A DNA stretch of 64,000 nucleotides from Oleomonas cavernae. Lineage in GTDB: Bacteria; Pseudomonadota; Alphaproteobacteria; Zavarziniales; Zavarziniaceae. The stretch spans positions 3,380,909-3,444,908 of the forward strand of contig NZ_QYUK01000011.1 of assembly GCF_003590945.1 (NCBI RefSeq). Direction: 5' to 3'. Position numbers and translations under genes: made by a program. Below the pieces are notes generated by a model. The model searched no databases. It saw nothing but the letters and a program-made list of their open reading frames with translations, and was not told the origin of the DNA. Shown piece after piece: positions 18,575-27,860 of the stretch (the stretch's first letter is position 1; each line of letters opens with the position of its first letter).

Positions 18575-19378
18575 ATGGACCTTTTTCTTCTCTTCTCGGT
18601 CTTGCTGATCGGCGCGGTCGAGGGCCTGACCGAGTTCCTGCCGGTGTCGTCGACCGGACACCTGATCGTGCTGAAGGAACTGCTCGGCGTGCCCCTGCCC
18701 TCGGCCTTCCTCATCGCCATCCAGTTGGGCGCGATCCTGGCGGTGTGCCTGGTCTATTCCCGCCGGCTCGGCGATACCGTGGTGGGCCTGGTCGCCCGCG
18801 ACGCCAGGGCCTGGCGCTTTACCGTCAATGTCACCCTGGCCTTCCTGCCGGCGGTGGCGGTCGGGCTGCTGGCTTACGGCTTCATCAAATCGGTGCTGCT
18901 GGAAAGCCCACGGACCGTGGCCGTCGCGCTGATCGTCGGCGGCCTGGCGATCCTGGCCATCGAGCGTCTGGTCAAGACCCCGCGCGTCCACAGCATCGAT
19001 GCGATGACCCCGGGCCTGGCCTTGAAGATCGGCCTCGTCCAGTGCCTGGCCATGATCCCGGGCGTCTCGCGCTCGGGCGCCACCATCATGGGCGGCCTGT
19101 CCTTCGGGCTGGCGCGCCGGCCGGCGGCCGAATTCTCGTTCTTCCTGGCGATCCCGACCATGATCGCGGCCACCGGCTACGACCTCTACAAGACCGCCGG
19201 CACGCTCACCAGCGACGGCGCCTTGCTGATCGCCATCGGCTTTGCCGTGGCCTTCGTCGTCGCCGCCATCGTGGTCCGGGCGGCGGTGGGCTTCATCGAA
19301 CGCCACGGCTTCACCCCCTTTGCCTGGTATCGCATCGCGCTGGGCTCGGGCATTCTGCTCTGGCTGGCGCTGCGCTGA
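18575..19378 (+). CDS. uppP: Undecaprenyl-diphosphatase
   Basis: 267-residue polytopic membrane protein. It dephosphorylates undecaprenyl diphosphate to recycle the lipid carrier for peptidoglycan and other envelope polymers. Both active-site blocks are present: EGLTEFLPVSSTGHLI at residues 16-31 and PGVSRSGATIMGG in the second half. Length is typical of the BacA/UppP family, and bacitracin resistance is the classic overexpression trait. The haloalkane dehalogenase gene follows 26 bp downstream but a functional link is unlikely. Confidence 0.95.
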   Translation: MDLFLLFSVLLIGAVEGLTEFLPVSSTGHLIVLKELLGVPLPSAFLIAIQLGAILAVCLVYSRRLGDTVVGLVARDARAWRFTVNVTLAFLPAVAVGLLAYGFIKSVLLESPRTVAVALIVGGLAILAIERLVKTPRVHSIDAMTPGLALKIGLVQCLAMIPGVSRSGATIMGGLSFGLARRPAAEFSFFLAIPTMIAATGYDLYKTAGTLTSDGALLIAIGFAVAFVVAAIVVRAAVGFIERHGFTPFAWYRIALGSGILLWLALR

Positions 19379-19404
19379 CCGCCGCCGGCCAACGGAGGAG
19401 AGCC

Positions 19405-20301
19405 ATGGACGTGTTGCGCACGCCGGAGGATCGCTTTGCCGATTTGCCCGGCTATGCCTTTCCGCCTCGCTACGTCGAGAACCTGCCGGGTTTCGCCGGC
19501 CTGCGCCTGCACTACCTCGACGAAGGGCCGCGGGAGGCCGCACAGACCTTCCTGTGCCTGCACGGCCAGCCAAGCTGGAGCTACCTCTACCGGCGCATGA
19601 TCCCGGTCTTCACCGCCGCGGGCGGGCGGGTGATCGCCCCCGACCTGTTCGGCTTCGGCCGCTCCGACAAGCCGGCGGACGACGCGACCTATACCTATCA
19701 TTTCCACCGCGACAGCCTGATCCGCCTGATCGAGCACCTGGACCTGACCAACGTCACCCTGGTTTGCCAAGACTGGGGCGGCCTTTACGGCCTGACCATC
19801 GTGCCCGATATGCCGGCGCGCTTCTCGCGCCTGATCGTGATGAATACGGCGATCCCGGTGGGCGAGAGCCCGGGCCCCGGCTTTGACGCCTGGAAGGCGT
19901 TCAACCGCACCCAGCCCGACATGGCGGTGGGCCGCCTGATCGCCCGCGGCACGCCGCACCTGACCCCGGCCGAAACCGCCGCCTATGACGCGCCCTACCC
20001 GGATGCCCGCTACAAGGGTGGCGTGCGGCGGTTCCCCGAACTGGTGCCGGTCAGCCCTGAGATGGACGGCACGGATGAGGGCATCCGCGCCCGCGCCTTC
20101 TGGTCGAACGCGTGGCAGGGCCAGAGCTTCATGGCCATCGGCATGGCCGACCCGGTGCTGGGCCCGCCGGCCATGCGCTTCCTCCACCGCCTGATCCGCA
20201 ACTGCCCGCCGCCCCTGGAGATCGAGGGCGGCGGGCACTTCGTGCAGGAATGGGGCGAGCCGATCGCGACGGCAGCACTCGCCGCCTTCGGCGGGCGCTG
20301 A
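19405..20301 (+). CDS. Haloalkane dehalogenase, DhlA-type (subfamily I)
   Basis: 298 residues, co-linear with Xanthobacter DhlA from the first residues (LRTPEDRFADLPGY) to the end. The alpha/beta-hydrolase catalytic set is intact: nucleophile Asp123 in CQDWGG, Asp249 in AIGMADPVLGP and His278 in GGGHFVQE. Halide-binding Trp124 and cap Trp163 (FDAWK) are also kept. Gln55 in HGQPSW replaces the Glu known at that oxyanion position in DhlA. The cap is about 11 residues shorter than in DhlA just before Trp163. ATG at 19405 has GGAGGAG. Family knowledge predicts hydrolytic dehalogenation of short haloalkanes; the true substrate is untested. Confidence 0.85.
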   Translation: MDVLRTPEDRFADLPGYAFPPRYVENLPGFAGLRLHYLDEGPREAAQTFLCLHGQPSWSYLYRRMIPVFTAAGGRVIAPDLFGFGRSDKPADDATYTYHFHRDSLIRLIEHLDLTNVTLVCQDWGGLYGLTIVPDMPARFSRLIVMNTAIPVGESPGPGFDAWKAFNRTQPDMAVGRLIARGTPHLTPAETAAYDAPYPDARYKGGVRRFPELVPVSPEMDGTDEGIRARAFWSNAWQGQSFMAIGMADPVLGPPAMRFLHRLIRNCPPPLEIEGGGHFVQEWGEPIATAALAAFGGR

Positions 20302-22113
20302 CTAGGCCAGCAGGACGTCGCCCACCCCGAAATCGGCCAGGGCGGTGTGCAGCAGGGTGATGCTGCTGCCGCCCGTGTCGATCACCACGCTGTCGCCTTG
20401 CTGGCGGGCGGCGGCGAGCACCGCGCCGGCCGAGGCAAAGACATCGGCGGAGAATACCAGCAGGTCGTGGCCGTGTTCGTGGATGTTGAAATCGCTGATC
20501 ACGTCATGGCCGAAGGCGGCATCGCGGAAGACGAAACGGTCGCTGCCCACCCCGCCCGACAGCACGTCGTCGCCGGTATCGCCGCGCAGCGTGTCGTTGC
20601 CCGCCCCGCCATAGATCGTGTCGTTGCCGACGCTGCCCACCAGGGCATCGTCACCGTCACCGCCGTGCAGCAGGTCGAGGCCACGGCCGCCCGACAGGCG
20701 GTCATTGCCGCCCAGGCCGAAGATGCGGTCGTCGCCGGCGCTGCCGGTCAGCGCATCCACGCCGGCCCCGCCGTCCTGGTGCGCCACATAGGCGACCTGT
20801 TTGGCCGCCCCGCCGTTCAGGCCGCCCGCCTCGACCTTGTAGGTGGTCAGCAGCGTGCCCTGGAAGGTTACCCGTTCGACGTCGTGCAGTTCCTTGAGGC
20901 CGTTGGCCCCGGTGCGGTCGAGCAGGAACAGCGTGCCGTCCGCCGTCTTGAGCGCGTCATACTGGCCGGCCGCCCCGGCAAGGTCGGCCGCGTCGGTCCC
21001 ATCGGCGCCGGCCACCGTGTCGGTGCCGCTCGACAAGCGGAAGCGGTCGTTGCCGGCGAAGCCGTCGAGGAAGTCGTCGCTGCGGCCGTCCTGCAGCCGG
21101 TCGGTGAATTGCGTGCCGATCAGGAAGGCCGGATCGCCGAAATGATCCGAGGTCGGCGTCGCCCGGTCGTAGACCCAGGTGATTGAACGGGTGAGCGCGG
21201 TGAGGTTCGAGACCAGGATGACGCTGTCCTGCTCGATATGGTCATAAAAGGTCGACGCCCCGATCCGGTCGACGGCATTCAGGAATATGCCCTCCACATG
21301 GGAGGCCCAGCCCGTCAGATTGGCCAGGGAGAAAATGCCGTAGGGCCACAGCGGCGCGGCATAGGCGTCGTCGAACAGGATCAGGTTGTCGACCGTGGTA
21401 TTGAACTTGGGGTCGTTGGGGAACAGGACCGTATCCCAGGCATCACCCAGTTTTTCGGCGTCCCCGGCAACACGGTAGACGACATCGTTCTCGAAGCCGA
21501 TGTTGAAGATGCCCGGCCGGTCCACGATCTTCGGCGGCTCGGCGGCCATATAGTCGGACTGGGCATAGAAGCCGCCCCAGTCGGTGTCCTTGAGCGCAAA
21601 CATGCCATCGGTGATGCCGGCGCCCAGGCTATAGCCGGTGACCAGCACGTCCCTGCCGGTCAGCCCTTGTTCCTGGGTGTAGGCCTTGAGTGCCTCGATC
21701 AGGAAGTCGAAGGCATGGACATAGTCGCCGGTGATCATCGCCGGGTAATCGATGACATCGGTGGCACTGTTGGTGCCGACGAAGACCAGGGCGATCTTGG
21801 TCAGGTTTCCATCGGCGTCATACTCGCCCATGACCTTGGCCTGGGAGGATTGAAGCCCCTGAAAGGTCGGGCCATCCCCCTGGATGTAACCCGTTGGATC
21901 GACTTTCTCGGGGCCTATCCCCAACGCGCCCGGCGGGATCTCCCGCCAGCCGTCGGGCAGCGGCGGTGGCGAGAGATTGGCGAGATCCAACAGCGGGGCG
22001 GCGCCGGAAAATACCACCGAGGCAGAAGACGGAAGATTCGCCAGGGCCGCCAGGCCCCAGGCATCCGACAGGAGCTCGCGCGCGTCCGCACCCTTGTAGT
22101 CAAAAATCGGCAC
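20302..22113 (-). CDS. Family I.3 lipase-like RTX protein (copy 1)
   Basis: 603 residues, no signal peptide, consistent with type I secretion. The start MPIFDYKGADARELLSDA matches Pseudomonas TliA/PueA lipases. The hydrolase domain has Ser162 in GYSLG, Asp210 in GFENDVVYR and His272 in ASHVEG, the expected triad; family members usually have GHSLG. A linker (IGTQFTDRL) leads to nonapeptide calcium-binding RTX repeats (GGNDRLSGG, GGDGDDALVG, GGAGNDTLRG) and a hydrophobic C-terminal secretion region. A GTG start at 22113 is set by GGAGGGG and by the paralogue. It probably hydrolyses acylglycerols or polyesters outside the cell. No secretion genes lie in the window. Confidence 0.82.
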   Translation of the reverse strand: MPIFDYKGADARELLSDAWGLAALANLPSSASVVFSGAAPLLDLANLSPPPLPDGWREIPPGALGIGPEKVDPTGYIQGDGPTFQGLQSSQAKVMGEYDADGNLTKIALVFVGTNSATDVIDYPAMITGDYVHAFDFLIEALKAYTQEQGLTGRDVLVTGYSLGAGITDGMFALKDTDWGGFYAQSDYMAAEPPKIVDRPGIFNIGFENDVVYRVAGDAEKLGDAWDTVLFPNDPKFNTTVDNLILFDDAYAAPLWPYGIFSLANLTGWASHVEGIFLNAVDRIGASTFYDHIEQDSVILVSNLTALTRSITWVYDRATPTSDHFGDPAFLIGTQFTDRLQDGRSDDFLDGFAGNDRFRLSSGTDTVAGADGTDAADLAGAAGQYDALKTADGTLFLLDRTGANGLKELHDVERVTFQGTLLTTYKVEAGGLNGGAAKQVAYVAHQDGGAGVDALTGSAGDDRIFGLGGNDRLSGGRGLDLLHGGDGDDALVGSVGNDTIYGGAGNDTLRGDTGDDVLSGGVGSDRFVFRDAAFGHDVISDFNIHEHGHDLLVFSADVFASAGAVLAAARQQGDSVVIDTGGSSITLLHTALADFGVGDVLLA

Positions 22114-22150
22114 AATCCCCTCCGCTATTGTTCTGCTTGTGCCGGCCGGC

Positions 22151-23965
22151 CTATGCCAGCAGGAGATCGCCGGCGCCGAGGTCGGCAAGCTGGGTGTGGA
22201 TCAGGGTGACGCTGTCGGTACCGACACCGATGACCACATTGTCGTCTTGCTGGTGGGCGGCCGCCAGCACCGCAGCGGTAGAGGCGAACAGGTCGGCGGA
22301 GAACACCAGCAGGTCGTGGCCGTGTTCGTGGATGTTGAAGTCACCGACCACATCGTTGCCGAAGCCGGGCCCGCGGAAGACGAAACGGTCGCTGCCCACC
22401 CCGCCCGACAGCACGTCGTTGCCGGTATCGCCGCGCAGCGTGTCGTTGCCCGCCCCGCCATAGATCGTGTCGTTGCCGACGCTGCCCACCAGGGCATCGT
22501 CGCCATCGCCGCCATGCAGCAGGTCGAGGCCCCGCCCACCCGACAGGCGGTCATTGCCGCCCAGGCCGAAGACGCGGTCGTCGCCGGCGCTGCCGGTCAG
22601 CGCATCCACGCCGGCCCCGCCGTCCTGGTGCGCCACATAGGCGACCTGTTTGCCGATCCCGCCGTTCAGGCCGCCCGCCTCGACCTTGTAGGTGGTCAGC
22701 AGCGTGCCCTGGAAGGTTACCCGCTCGACGTCGTGCAGTCCCTTGAGGCCGTTGGCGCCGGTGCGATCGAGCAGGAACAGCGTGCCGTCCGCCGTCTTGA
22801 GCGCATCGTACTGGCCGGCGCTGCCCGCCAGGTCGGCCGCGTCGGTGCCCTCGCCGCCGGCCACCGTGTCGGTGCCGCTCGACAAGCGGAAGCGGTCGTT
22901 GCCGGCGAAGCCGTCGAGGAAGTCGTCGCTGCGGCCATCCTGCAGCCGGTCGGTGAATTGCGTGCCGATCAGGAAGGCCGGATCGCCGAAGTGATCGGAA
23001 GTAGGCGTCGCCCGGTCGTAGACCCAGGTGAGGGGACGGGTGAGCGCGGTCAGATGCGAGACCAGGATGACGCTGTCCTGCTCGATAGAGTCATAGAAGG
23101 TGGAGGCGCTGATCTTGTCGACGATGTTCAGGAACACGCCTTCGATATGGGAGATCCAGCCGGTCAGGTTGGGAATCGAGAAAATGCCGTAGGGCCACAG
23201 CGGCGAGGCATAGGCATCGTCGAACAGGATCAGGTTGTCGACCGTGGTGTTGAACTTGGGGTCATTGGGAAACAGGATCGTGTCAAGGGCGTCGCCCACG
23301 CTTTCCGCGTCGCCGGCCGCCCGATAGACCACGTCGTTCTCGAAGCCGATGTTGAAGATGCCGGGCCGGTCGACGATCTTGGGCACTTCCGCGGCCAGAT
23401 AGTCCGACTCGGCATAGAAACCGCCCCAGTCGGTGTCTTTGAGCGCGAACATGTCGTCGGTGGCGCCGGCGCCCAGGCTGTAGCCGGTCACCAGGACATC
23501 CTTGCCGGTCAGGCCATGGGCCTTGGTATAGGCTGTCAGGGCATCGATCAGATAATCGAAGGCGTGAATGTACTCGCCCGTGATCATCGCCGGATAGTCG
23601 ATGACGTCGGTCACGTTGTTGGTCGGCGCCAGCACCAGGGAGATCTTGGTCAGGTTGCCGGCACCGTCGTATTCACCCCAGATCTTGGCCTGGGAGGTCT
23701 GCAGGCCCTGGAGCGTCGGCCCGTCGCCCATGATGAAGCCCAGGAAATCGACGTGTTCGGGACCGATGCCCAGGGCGCTGGCCGGGATTTCGCGCCAGCC
23801 GTCGGGCGGGGCCGCCGTGGTGCCGTAGGTGATGTTCAGCAGGGGATTGGCGATCGGCAACGCCCCTTCCGAGGCGAAGGACTGGATGCCGGTATAGGCG
23901 GCAAGCCCCCAGGCATCCGACAGCAATGGCCGGGCGTCTTCGCCCTTGTAGTCGAAAATCGGCAC
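22151..23965 (-). CDS. Family I.3 lipase-like RTX protein (copy 2)
   Basis: 604 residues and a tandem paralogue of the next gene downstream, 37 bp away. Triad residues are Ser163 (GYSLG), Asp211 (GFENDVVYR) and His273 (ISHIEG). The C-terminal half with RTX repeats and the end LADLGAGDLLLA is nearly identical in DNA to copy 1, whereas residues 20-110 differ much more. The GTG start at 23965 has GGAGAGG upstream, the same arrangement as copy 1. The upstream gap of over 100 bp likely contains the promoter for both. Predicted secreted serine hydrolase stabilised by calcium. Confidence 0.82.
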   Translation of the reverse strand: MPIFDYKGEDARPLLSDAWGLAAYTGIQSFASEGALPIANPLLNITYGTTAAPPDGWREIPASALGIGPEHVDFLGFIMGDGPTLQGLQTSQAKIWGEYDGAGNLTKISLVLAPTNNVTDVIDYPAMITGEYIHAFDYLIDALTAYTKAHGLTGKDVLVTGYSLGAGATDDMFALKDTDWGGFYAESDYLAAEVPKIVDRPGIFNIGFENDVVYRAAGDAESVGDALDTILFPNDPKFNTTVDNLILFDDAYASPLWPYGIFSIPNLTGWISHIEGVFLNIVDKISASTFYDSIEQDSVILVSHLTALTRPLTWVYDRATPTSDHFGDPAFLIGTQFTDRLQDGRSDDFLDGFAGNDRFRLSSGTDTVAGGEGTDAADLAGSAGQYDALKTADGTLFLLDRTGANGLKGLHDVERVTFQGTLLTTYKVEAGGLNGGIGKQVAYVAHQDGGAGVDALTGSAGDDRVFGLGGNDRLSGGRGLDLLHGGDGDDALVGSVGNDTIYGGAGNDTLRGDTGNDVLSGGVGSDRFVFRGPGFGNDVVGDFNIHEHGHDLLVFSADLFASTAAVLAAAHQQDDNVVIGVGTDSVTLIHTQLADLGAGDLLLA

Positions 23966-24093
23966 GTTGCCTCTCCGCTATTTTTGGTTTCTTGCTCGTA
24001 CGCCGACGGGAATTTGCGTAACACGCGCGAATTCCTGCGGCACGCGGCAATAGCGCCAAAGCGGCGGAAATCTGGGGCAAACGGATATATCTA

Positions 24094-24213
24094 AGCCCTC
24101 TCCTCCGCGGGAGGAGAGGGTTGGGTGAGGAGGTCGTCGGGGCAAAGTGTCGACATCTCGAGGCGGCCTGACCCACCTCCCCAGCCCCTCCCCCCGCAAG
24201 CGGGCGGAGGGGA
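24094..24213. repeat. Palindromic intergenic repeat, family A
   Basis: A perfect hairpin CCCTCTCCTCC-GCG-GGAGGAGAGGG leads into GGTGAGGAGG, and the right side has CCCACCTCCCCAGCCCC and CCCCGCAAGCGGGCGGAGGGG. It separates the lipase pair from the chemoreceptor gene. Confidence 0.85.
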
Positions 24214-24223
24214 GTCGCAACGG

Positions 24224-25831
24224 TCAGAGCTTCTTGACCTCTTCGAGGAACCTGGCCACGCCCTCGCGCATGCCGGCGGCCTGCTCGGCCAGGGACGATG
24301 CCGCGTCGGCCACCTTGTGTACGACGCTGCCCGCCTCGTCGGTCGCGCGCGACAGCACGCCGACATTGGCCGTGACTTCGCGCGTACCGCCCGCCGCCTC
24401 CTGGACGTTGCGGCTGATTTCCTGGACCGCGCTGCCCTGCTGTTCGACCGCGGCGGCAATGGCCCCGGCGATCTCGTTGATCTGGCCGATGGTCTTGGTG
24501 ATGGCGGTGATCGCCCCCACGGCATCCTGGGTCGCCCCTTGAATGGACGTGATCTGGCCGGCGATCTCGTCGGTCGCCTTGGCGGTCTGGTTGGCGAGGT
24601 TCTTCACCTCGGAGGCGACCACGGCAAAGCCCTTGCCCGCTTCGCCGGCGCGCGCCGCCTCGATCGTGGCGTTGAGCGCCAGCAGGTTGGTCTGGCCGGC
24701 GATGTCGTTGATCAGCTTGACCACCGCACCCACCCGTTCCGAGGCTTCGGCCAGGCCCTTGACGGTGATGTTGGTCTGCTCGGCCTGGGCCACGGCGGCC
24801 TGGGCGACCGAGGACGACTGGATCGCCTGGCGGCCGATCTCAGCCACCGAGGCAGCCAGTTCCTCGGTTGCGGCGGCCACGGTCTGGACGTTCGACGAGG
24901 CTTCGTCGGCATTGGAGGCGATGGTCTCGGCCTGGGTGACGGCCCGCTGCACGGCGCCGGCCATGACCTCGGAGGCCGCGTTCAGCTCGACTGACGAACC
25001 GGCGACGGAGTCGACCGCGGTCTTCACCGTGCGCTCGAACGTGTCGATCACGTTGACCGTCTTGGTGACGATCGCCCAGGTCACCATCGGGCCGATGTAG
25101 CTGCCGTCATCGTCCATGATCGCCGAGACGCGCAGGTCCAGCGTCTCAGGGCCCAGCTTGATCTTGGCGCTGTGCGGCAGGTTGCGGGGATCGGCCAGCA
25201 TCCGGCGCTGGTGGCTGGGGTTCTTGTGGAAGATGTCGATGCAGGTGCCCAGCGCGTTGTCGGCCTTGATCGGCAGCAGGTGTTCGACCGCCCTCAGGGT
25301 ATTGGTCGAGGTGCGGTTGATGTAGTTGATCTCCAGCGTGTCCTTGTCGGCGGTCATGACGTTGATCGGCATGTCGTCGAGCATGCGCATCAGGCGCTTG
25401 GTCTCTTTTTCCTGGCGCACGAAATCGGTGATGATCGACCAGGTCAGCATCGGCCCGGTGTACTGGCCCTGGGCGTCGTAGATGGCCGAGACCTGAAGAT
25501 CCAGGATCTCGTCGCCCAGCTTGATGCGGGCGCGGTGCGGCAGGTTCTTGGGGTCGGCCAGGAGGCGGCGCTGATGGCTGGGGTTCTTGTGGAAGATGTC
25601 GATCGAGCGACCCAGGAGCTGGTCGGCCTTGGCCGGCAGCAGGTGCTCGAGCTTGCGCAGGGTCTCGACCGAGGTCTTGTTCATATAGGTGATCGAGAAA
25701 TCCTTGAGCTCGCACATCATGACGTTGACCGGCATGGCATCGAGCATCTGTTTGAGCGCGGCCAGCTCGGACTTGGCCCCGACCAGGGCGGCCGCTTCCG
25801 CTTCTTGTTCTTTCCGGCGCAGTGCAAACAT
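24224..25831 (-). CDS. Soluble methyl-accepting chemotaxis protein with two tandem PAS domains
   Basis: 535 residues with no membrane segment. Two PAS modules (about 20-135 and 145-265) share the unusual block [13 protein letters not shown] followed by LADP and NLPH, and each ends in a GPM-TW-I strand. A coiled region leads to the MCP signalling domain with the hairpin core ([29 protein letters not shown], recognised from [16 protein letters not shown]). It should sense an internal cue and signal to CheA/CheW in the cytoplasm. ATG at 25831 begins [10 protein letters not shown] with an AGGA upstream. The glutaminase gene diverges from it. Ligand unknown. Confidence 0.88.
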   Translation of the reverse strand: MFALRRKEQEAEAAALVGAKSELAALKQMLDAMPVNVMMCELKDFSITYMNKTSVETLRKLEHLLPAKADQLLGRSIDIFHKNPSHQRRLLADPKNLPHRARIKLGDEILDLQVSAIYDAQGQYTGPMLTWSIITDFVRQEKETKRLMRMLDDMPINVMTADKDTLEINYINRTSTNTLRAVEHLLPIKADNALGTCIDIFHKNPSHQRRMLADPRNLPHSAKIKLGPETLDLRVSAIMDDDGSYIGPMVTWAIVTKTVNVIDTFERTVKTAVDSVAGSSVELNAASEVMAGAVQRAVTQAETIASNADEASSNVQTVAAATEELAASVAEIGRQAIQSSSVAQAAVAQAEQTNITVKGLAEASERVGAVVKLINDIAGQTNLLALNATIEAARAGEAGKGFAVVASEVKNLANQTAKATDEIAGQITSIQGATQDAVGAITAITKTIGQINEIAGAIAAAVEQQGSAVQEISRNVQEAAGGTREVTANVGVLSRATDEAGSVVHKVADAASSLAEQAAGMREGVARFLEEVKKL

Positions 25832-25955
25832 GGGGTTTCCTCGAGGCTTTAATTCGACCGCCTCATAGTGATCGGCAATCCCTAACGATTTGTTTCCAGC
25901 AAGCGGCCGTAGTAGTTCTCGGCCGGCAGGACTTCGCCTCCATCGAGGGTCAAGA

Positions 25956-26885
25956 GTGGTCGAGCTCGACGGCATCATTCAGGACATCGCCGCAGAAATG
26001 GCGGCGCGGACGGACCGCGGCCAGGTTGCGACCTATATTCCCGAACTGGCCCGCGTCGACCCGGCCGCCTTCGGCATCGCCCTGGTCGATGCCGAAGGCC
26101 AGGTGTGCGCCGCCGGCGACAGCGACAAACCCTTTTCCATCCAGAGCATTTCCAAGGTCTTCACCCTGACCCTGGCCCTGGGCAAGATCGGCGACGGGCT
26201 GTGGCGGCGGGTCGGGCGCGAGCCCTCGGGCAATGCCTTCAACTCGATCGTCCAGCTCGAATACGAGAAGGGGATCCCGCGCAATCCCTTCATCAATGCC
26301 GGCGCCATCGCGGTGGCCGACACCATCCTCTCGGGCCACAAGCCCAATGTGGCGCTGGGCGAGATTCTGCGCTTCCTGCAGTTCGTCTCGGACGACGAGA
26401 CCATCTATATCGACCATGCCGTGGCCCGTTCGGAACAGACCACCGGCTTCCGCAATGCGGCGCTGGCCAACTACATGAAGGCCTTCGGCATCCTGGAAAA
26501 CCCGGTCGAACTGGCCCTGGGCGTCTATTTCCATCATTGCGCCATCGCCATGTCGTGCCGCCAGCTCGCCATGGCCGGCCGCTACCTGGCCTTTTCAGGC
26601 CGCCACCCCACCACCGGCGCCCGCGTGGTTTCGGCCGATCGGGCGAAACGCATCAATGCCCTGATGCTGACCTGCGGCCACTACGACGGTTCGGGCGACT
26701 TCGCCTTCCGGGTCGGCTTGCCCGGCAAGAGCGGGGTGGGCGGCGGGATTCTGGCGATCGTTCCCGGCAAGGCCTCGATCTGCGTCTGGTCGCCGGGCCT
26801 CGACCCCCAGGGCAACTCCAGGCTGGGCTCGATCGCGCTCGAACTGCTGGCCAAGCGCATGCGCTGGTCGATCTTCGGGGATTGA
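25956..26885 (+). CDS. glsA: Glutaminase
   Basis: 309 residues, the standard length for the beta-lactamase-fold bacterial glutaminases that turn glutamine into glutamate and ammonia. The catalytic Ser-x-x-Lys is SISK at 64-67, with [36 protein letters not shown] and [12 protein letters not shown] blocks all in place. The GTG at 25956 is chosen because it gives [14 protein letters not shown] at the family's usual start and has GAGGG seven bases upstream; a longer upstream reading adds low-quality sequence. Confidence 0.93.
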   Translation: MVELDGIIQDIAAEMAARTDRGQVATYIPELARVDPAAFGIALVDAEGQVCAAGDSDKPFSIQSISKVFTLTLALGKIGDGLWRRVGREPSGNAFNSIVQLEYEKGIPRNPFINAGAIAVADTILSGHKPNVALGEILRFLQFVSDDETIYIDHAVARSEQTTGFRNAALANYMKAFGILENPVELALGVYFHHCAIAMSCRQLAMAGRYLAFSGRHPTTGARVVSADRAKRINALMLTCGHYDGSGDFAFRVGLPGKSGVGGGILAIVPGKASICVWSPGLDPQGNSRLGSIALELLAKRMRWSIFGD

Positions 26886-26892
26886 GAGTGTG

Positions 26893-27027
26893 TCCCCTCG
26901 CCCCGCTTGCGGGGAGAGGGCTAGGGTGAGGGGCGTTGGGGATCCGCGCCGGAGCGGACCGGACGGCCATCGGCGCAGCCCTCGATACCCCTCACCCCGG
27001 CCCTCTCCCCGCAAGCGGGGCGAGGGA
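26893..27027. repeat. Palindromic intergenic repeat, family A
   Basis: CCCCTCGCCCCGCTTGCGGG at the left mirrors CCCGCAAGCGGGGCGAGGG at the right, with GGGTGAGGGGC and CCCCTCACCCCGGCC arms inside. It lies between the convergent glutaminase and sdhB genes. Confidence 0.85.
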
Positions 27028-27050
27028 GTACCGGCGGCGGAGAGGGAGTT

Positions 27051-27827
27051 TTATCCCTGGCGTTCGACCATCATCTGCTTGATGCCGGCGATCGCCTTGG
27101 CCGGGTTCAGGCCCTTGGGGCAGGTATTGGCGCAGTTCATGATGGTGTGGCAGCGGTAGAGGCGGAACGGGTCCTCGAGGTCGTCGAGGCGCTCGCCGGT
27201 GCCCTCGTCGCGGCTGTCGACCAGCCAGCGGTAGGCCTGGAGCAGCACCGCGGGCCCTAAGTAACGGTCACCATTCCACCAGTAGCTGGGGCACGAGGTC
27301 GAGCAGCAGGCACACAGGATGCACTCGTAGAGGCCGTCCAGCTTCTCGCGGTCTTCCTTGCTCTGCAGGCGCTCGCGCGTGGGCGGCGGGGTCTGGGTCT
27401 GCATCCAGGGCTTGATCGAGGCATATTGCGCATAGAAGCGCGACAGGTCGGGCACCAAGTCCTTGATCACCGGCTGGTGCGGCAAGGGATAGACCCTGAC
27501 CTCGCCCTTCACATCCTCGATCGCCTTGGTGCAGGCCAGCGTGTTGCCGCCGTCGATGTTCATGGCGCAGGAGCCGCACACGCCCTCGCGGCACGAGCGG
27601 CGGAAGGTGAGCGAGGGATCGATCTCGTTCTTGATCTTGATCAGGGCGTCCAGGACCATGGGCCCGCACTGGTCGAGGTCGACCTCGAAGGTGTCCAGGC
27701 TGGGGTTCTGGCCCTTGTCGGGATCCCAGCGGTAGACCTTGAACGCCTTCACCCGCTTGGCGCCCGGGGCCTTCACCGTCTTGCCGGTGCCGACCTTCGA
27801 ATTGCGGGGCAGTGCAAACTCAACCAT
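27051..27827 (-). CDS. sdhB: Succinate dehydrogenase iron-sulfur subunit
   Basis: 258 residues. It carries electrons from the flavin of SdhA to quinone in complex II. Three cluster motifs are visible: [22 protein letters not shown]-type [2Fe-2S] ligands (core CREGVCGSC), [16 protein letters not shown] for [4Fe-4S] and [17 protein letters not shown] for [3Fe-4S]. It is the last gene of an sdhCDAB operon, 33 bp after sdhA. Confidence 0.97.
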   Translation of the reverse strand: MVEFALPRNSKVGTGKTVKAPGAKRVKAFKVYRWDPDKGQNPSLDTFEVDLDQCGPMVLDALIKIKNEIDPSLTFRRSCREGVCGSCAMNIDGGNTLACTKAIEDVKGEVRVYPLPHQPVIKDLVPDLSRFYAQYASIKPWMQTQTPPPTRERLQSKEDREKLDGLYECILCACCSTSCPSYWWNGDRYLGPAVLLQAYRWLVDSRDEGTGERLDDLEDPFRLYRCHTIMNCANTCPKGLNPAKAIAGIKQMMVERQG

Positions 27828-27860
27828 TGGCCTTGCCTTTCGGTATCTCGCCGGTCGCGC

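Noticed and set aside
20302-23965. The two RTX genes as one broken gene
   Set aside because: Each has its own GTG start, ribosome site, complete hydrolase domain, RTX repeats and stop.
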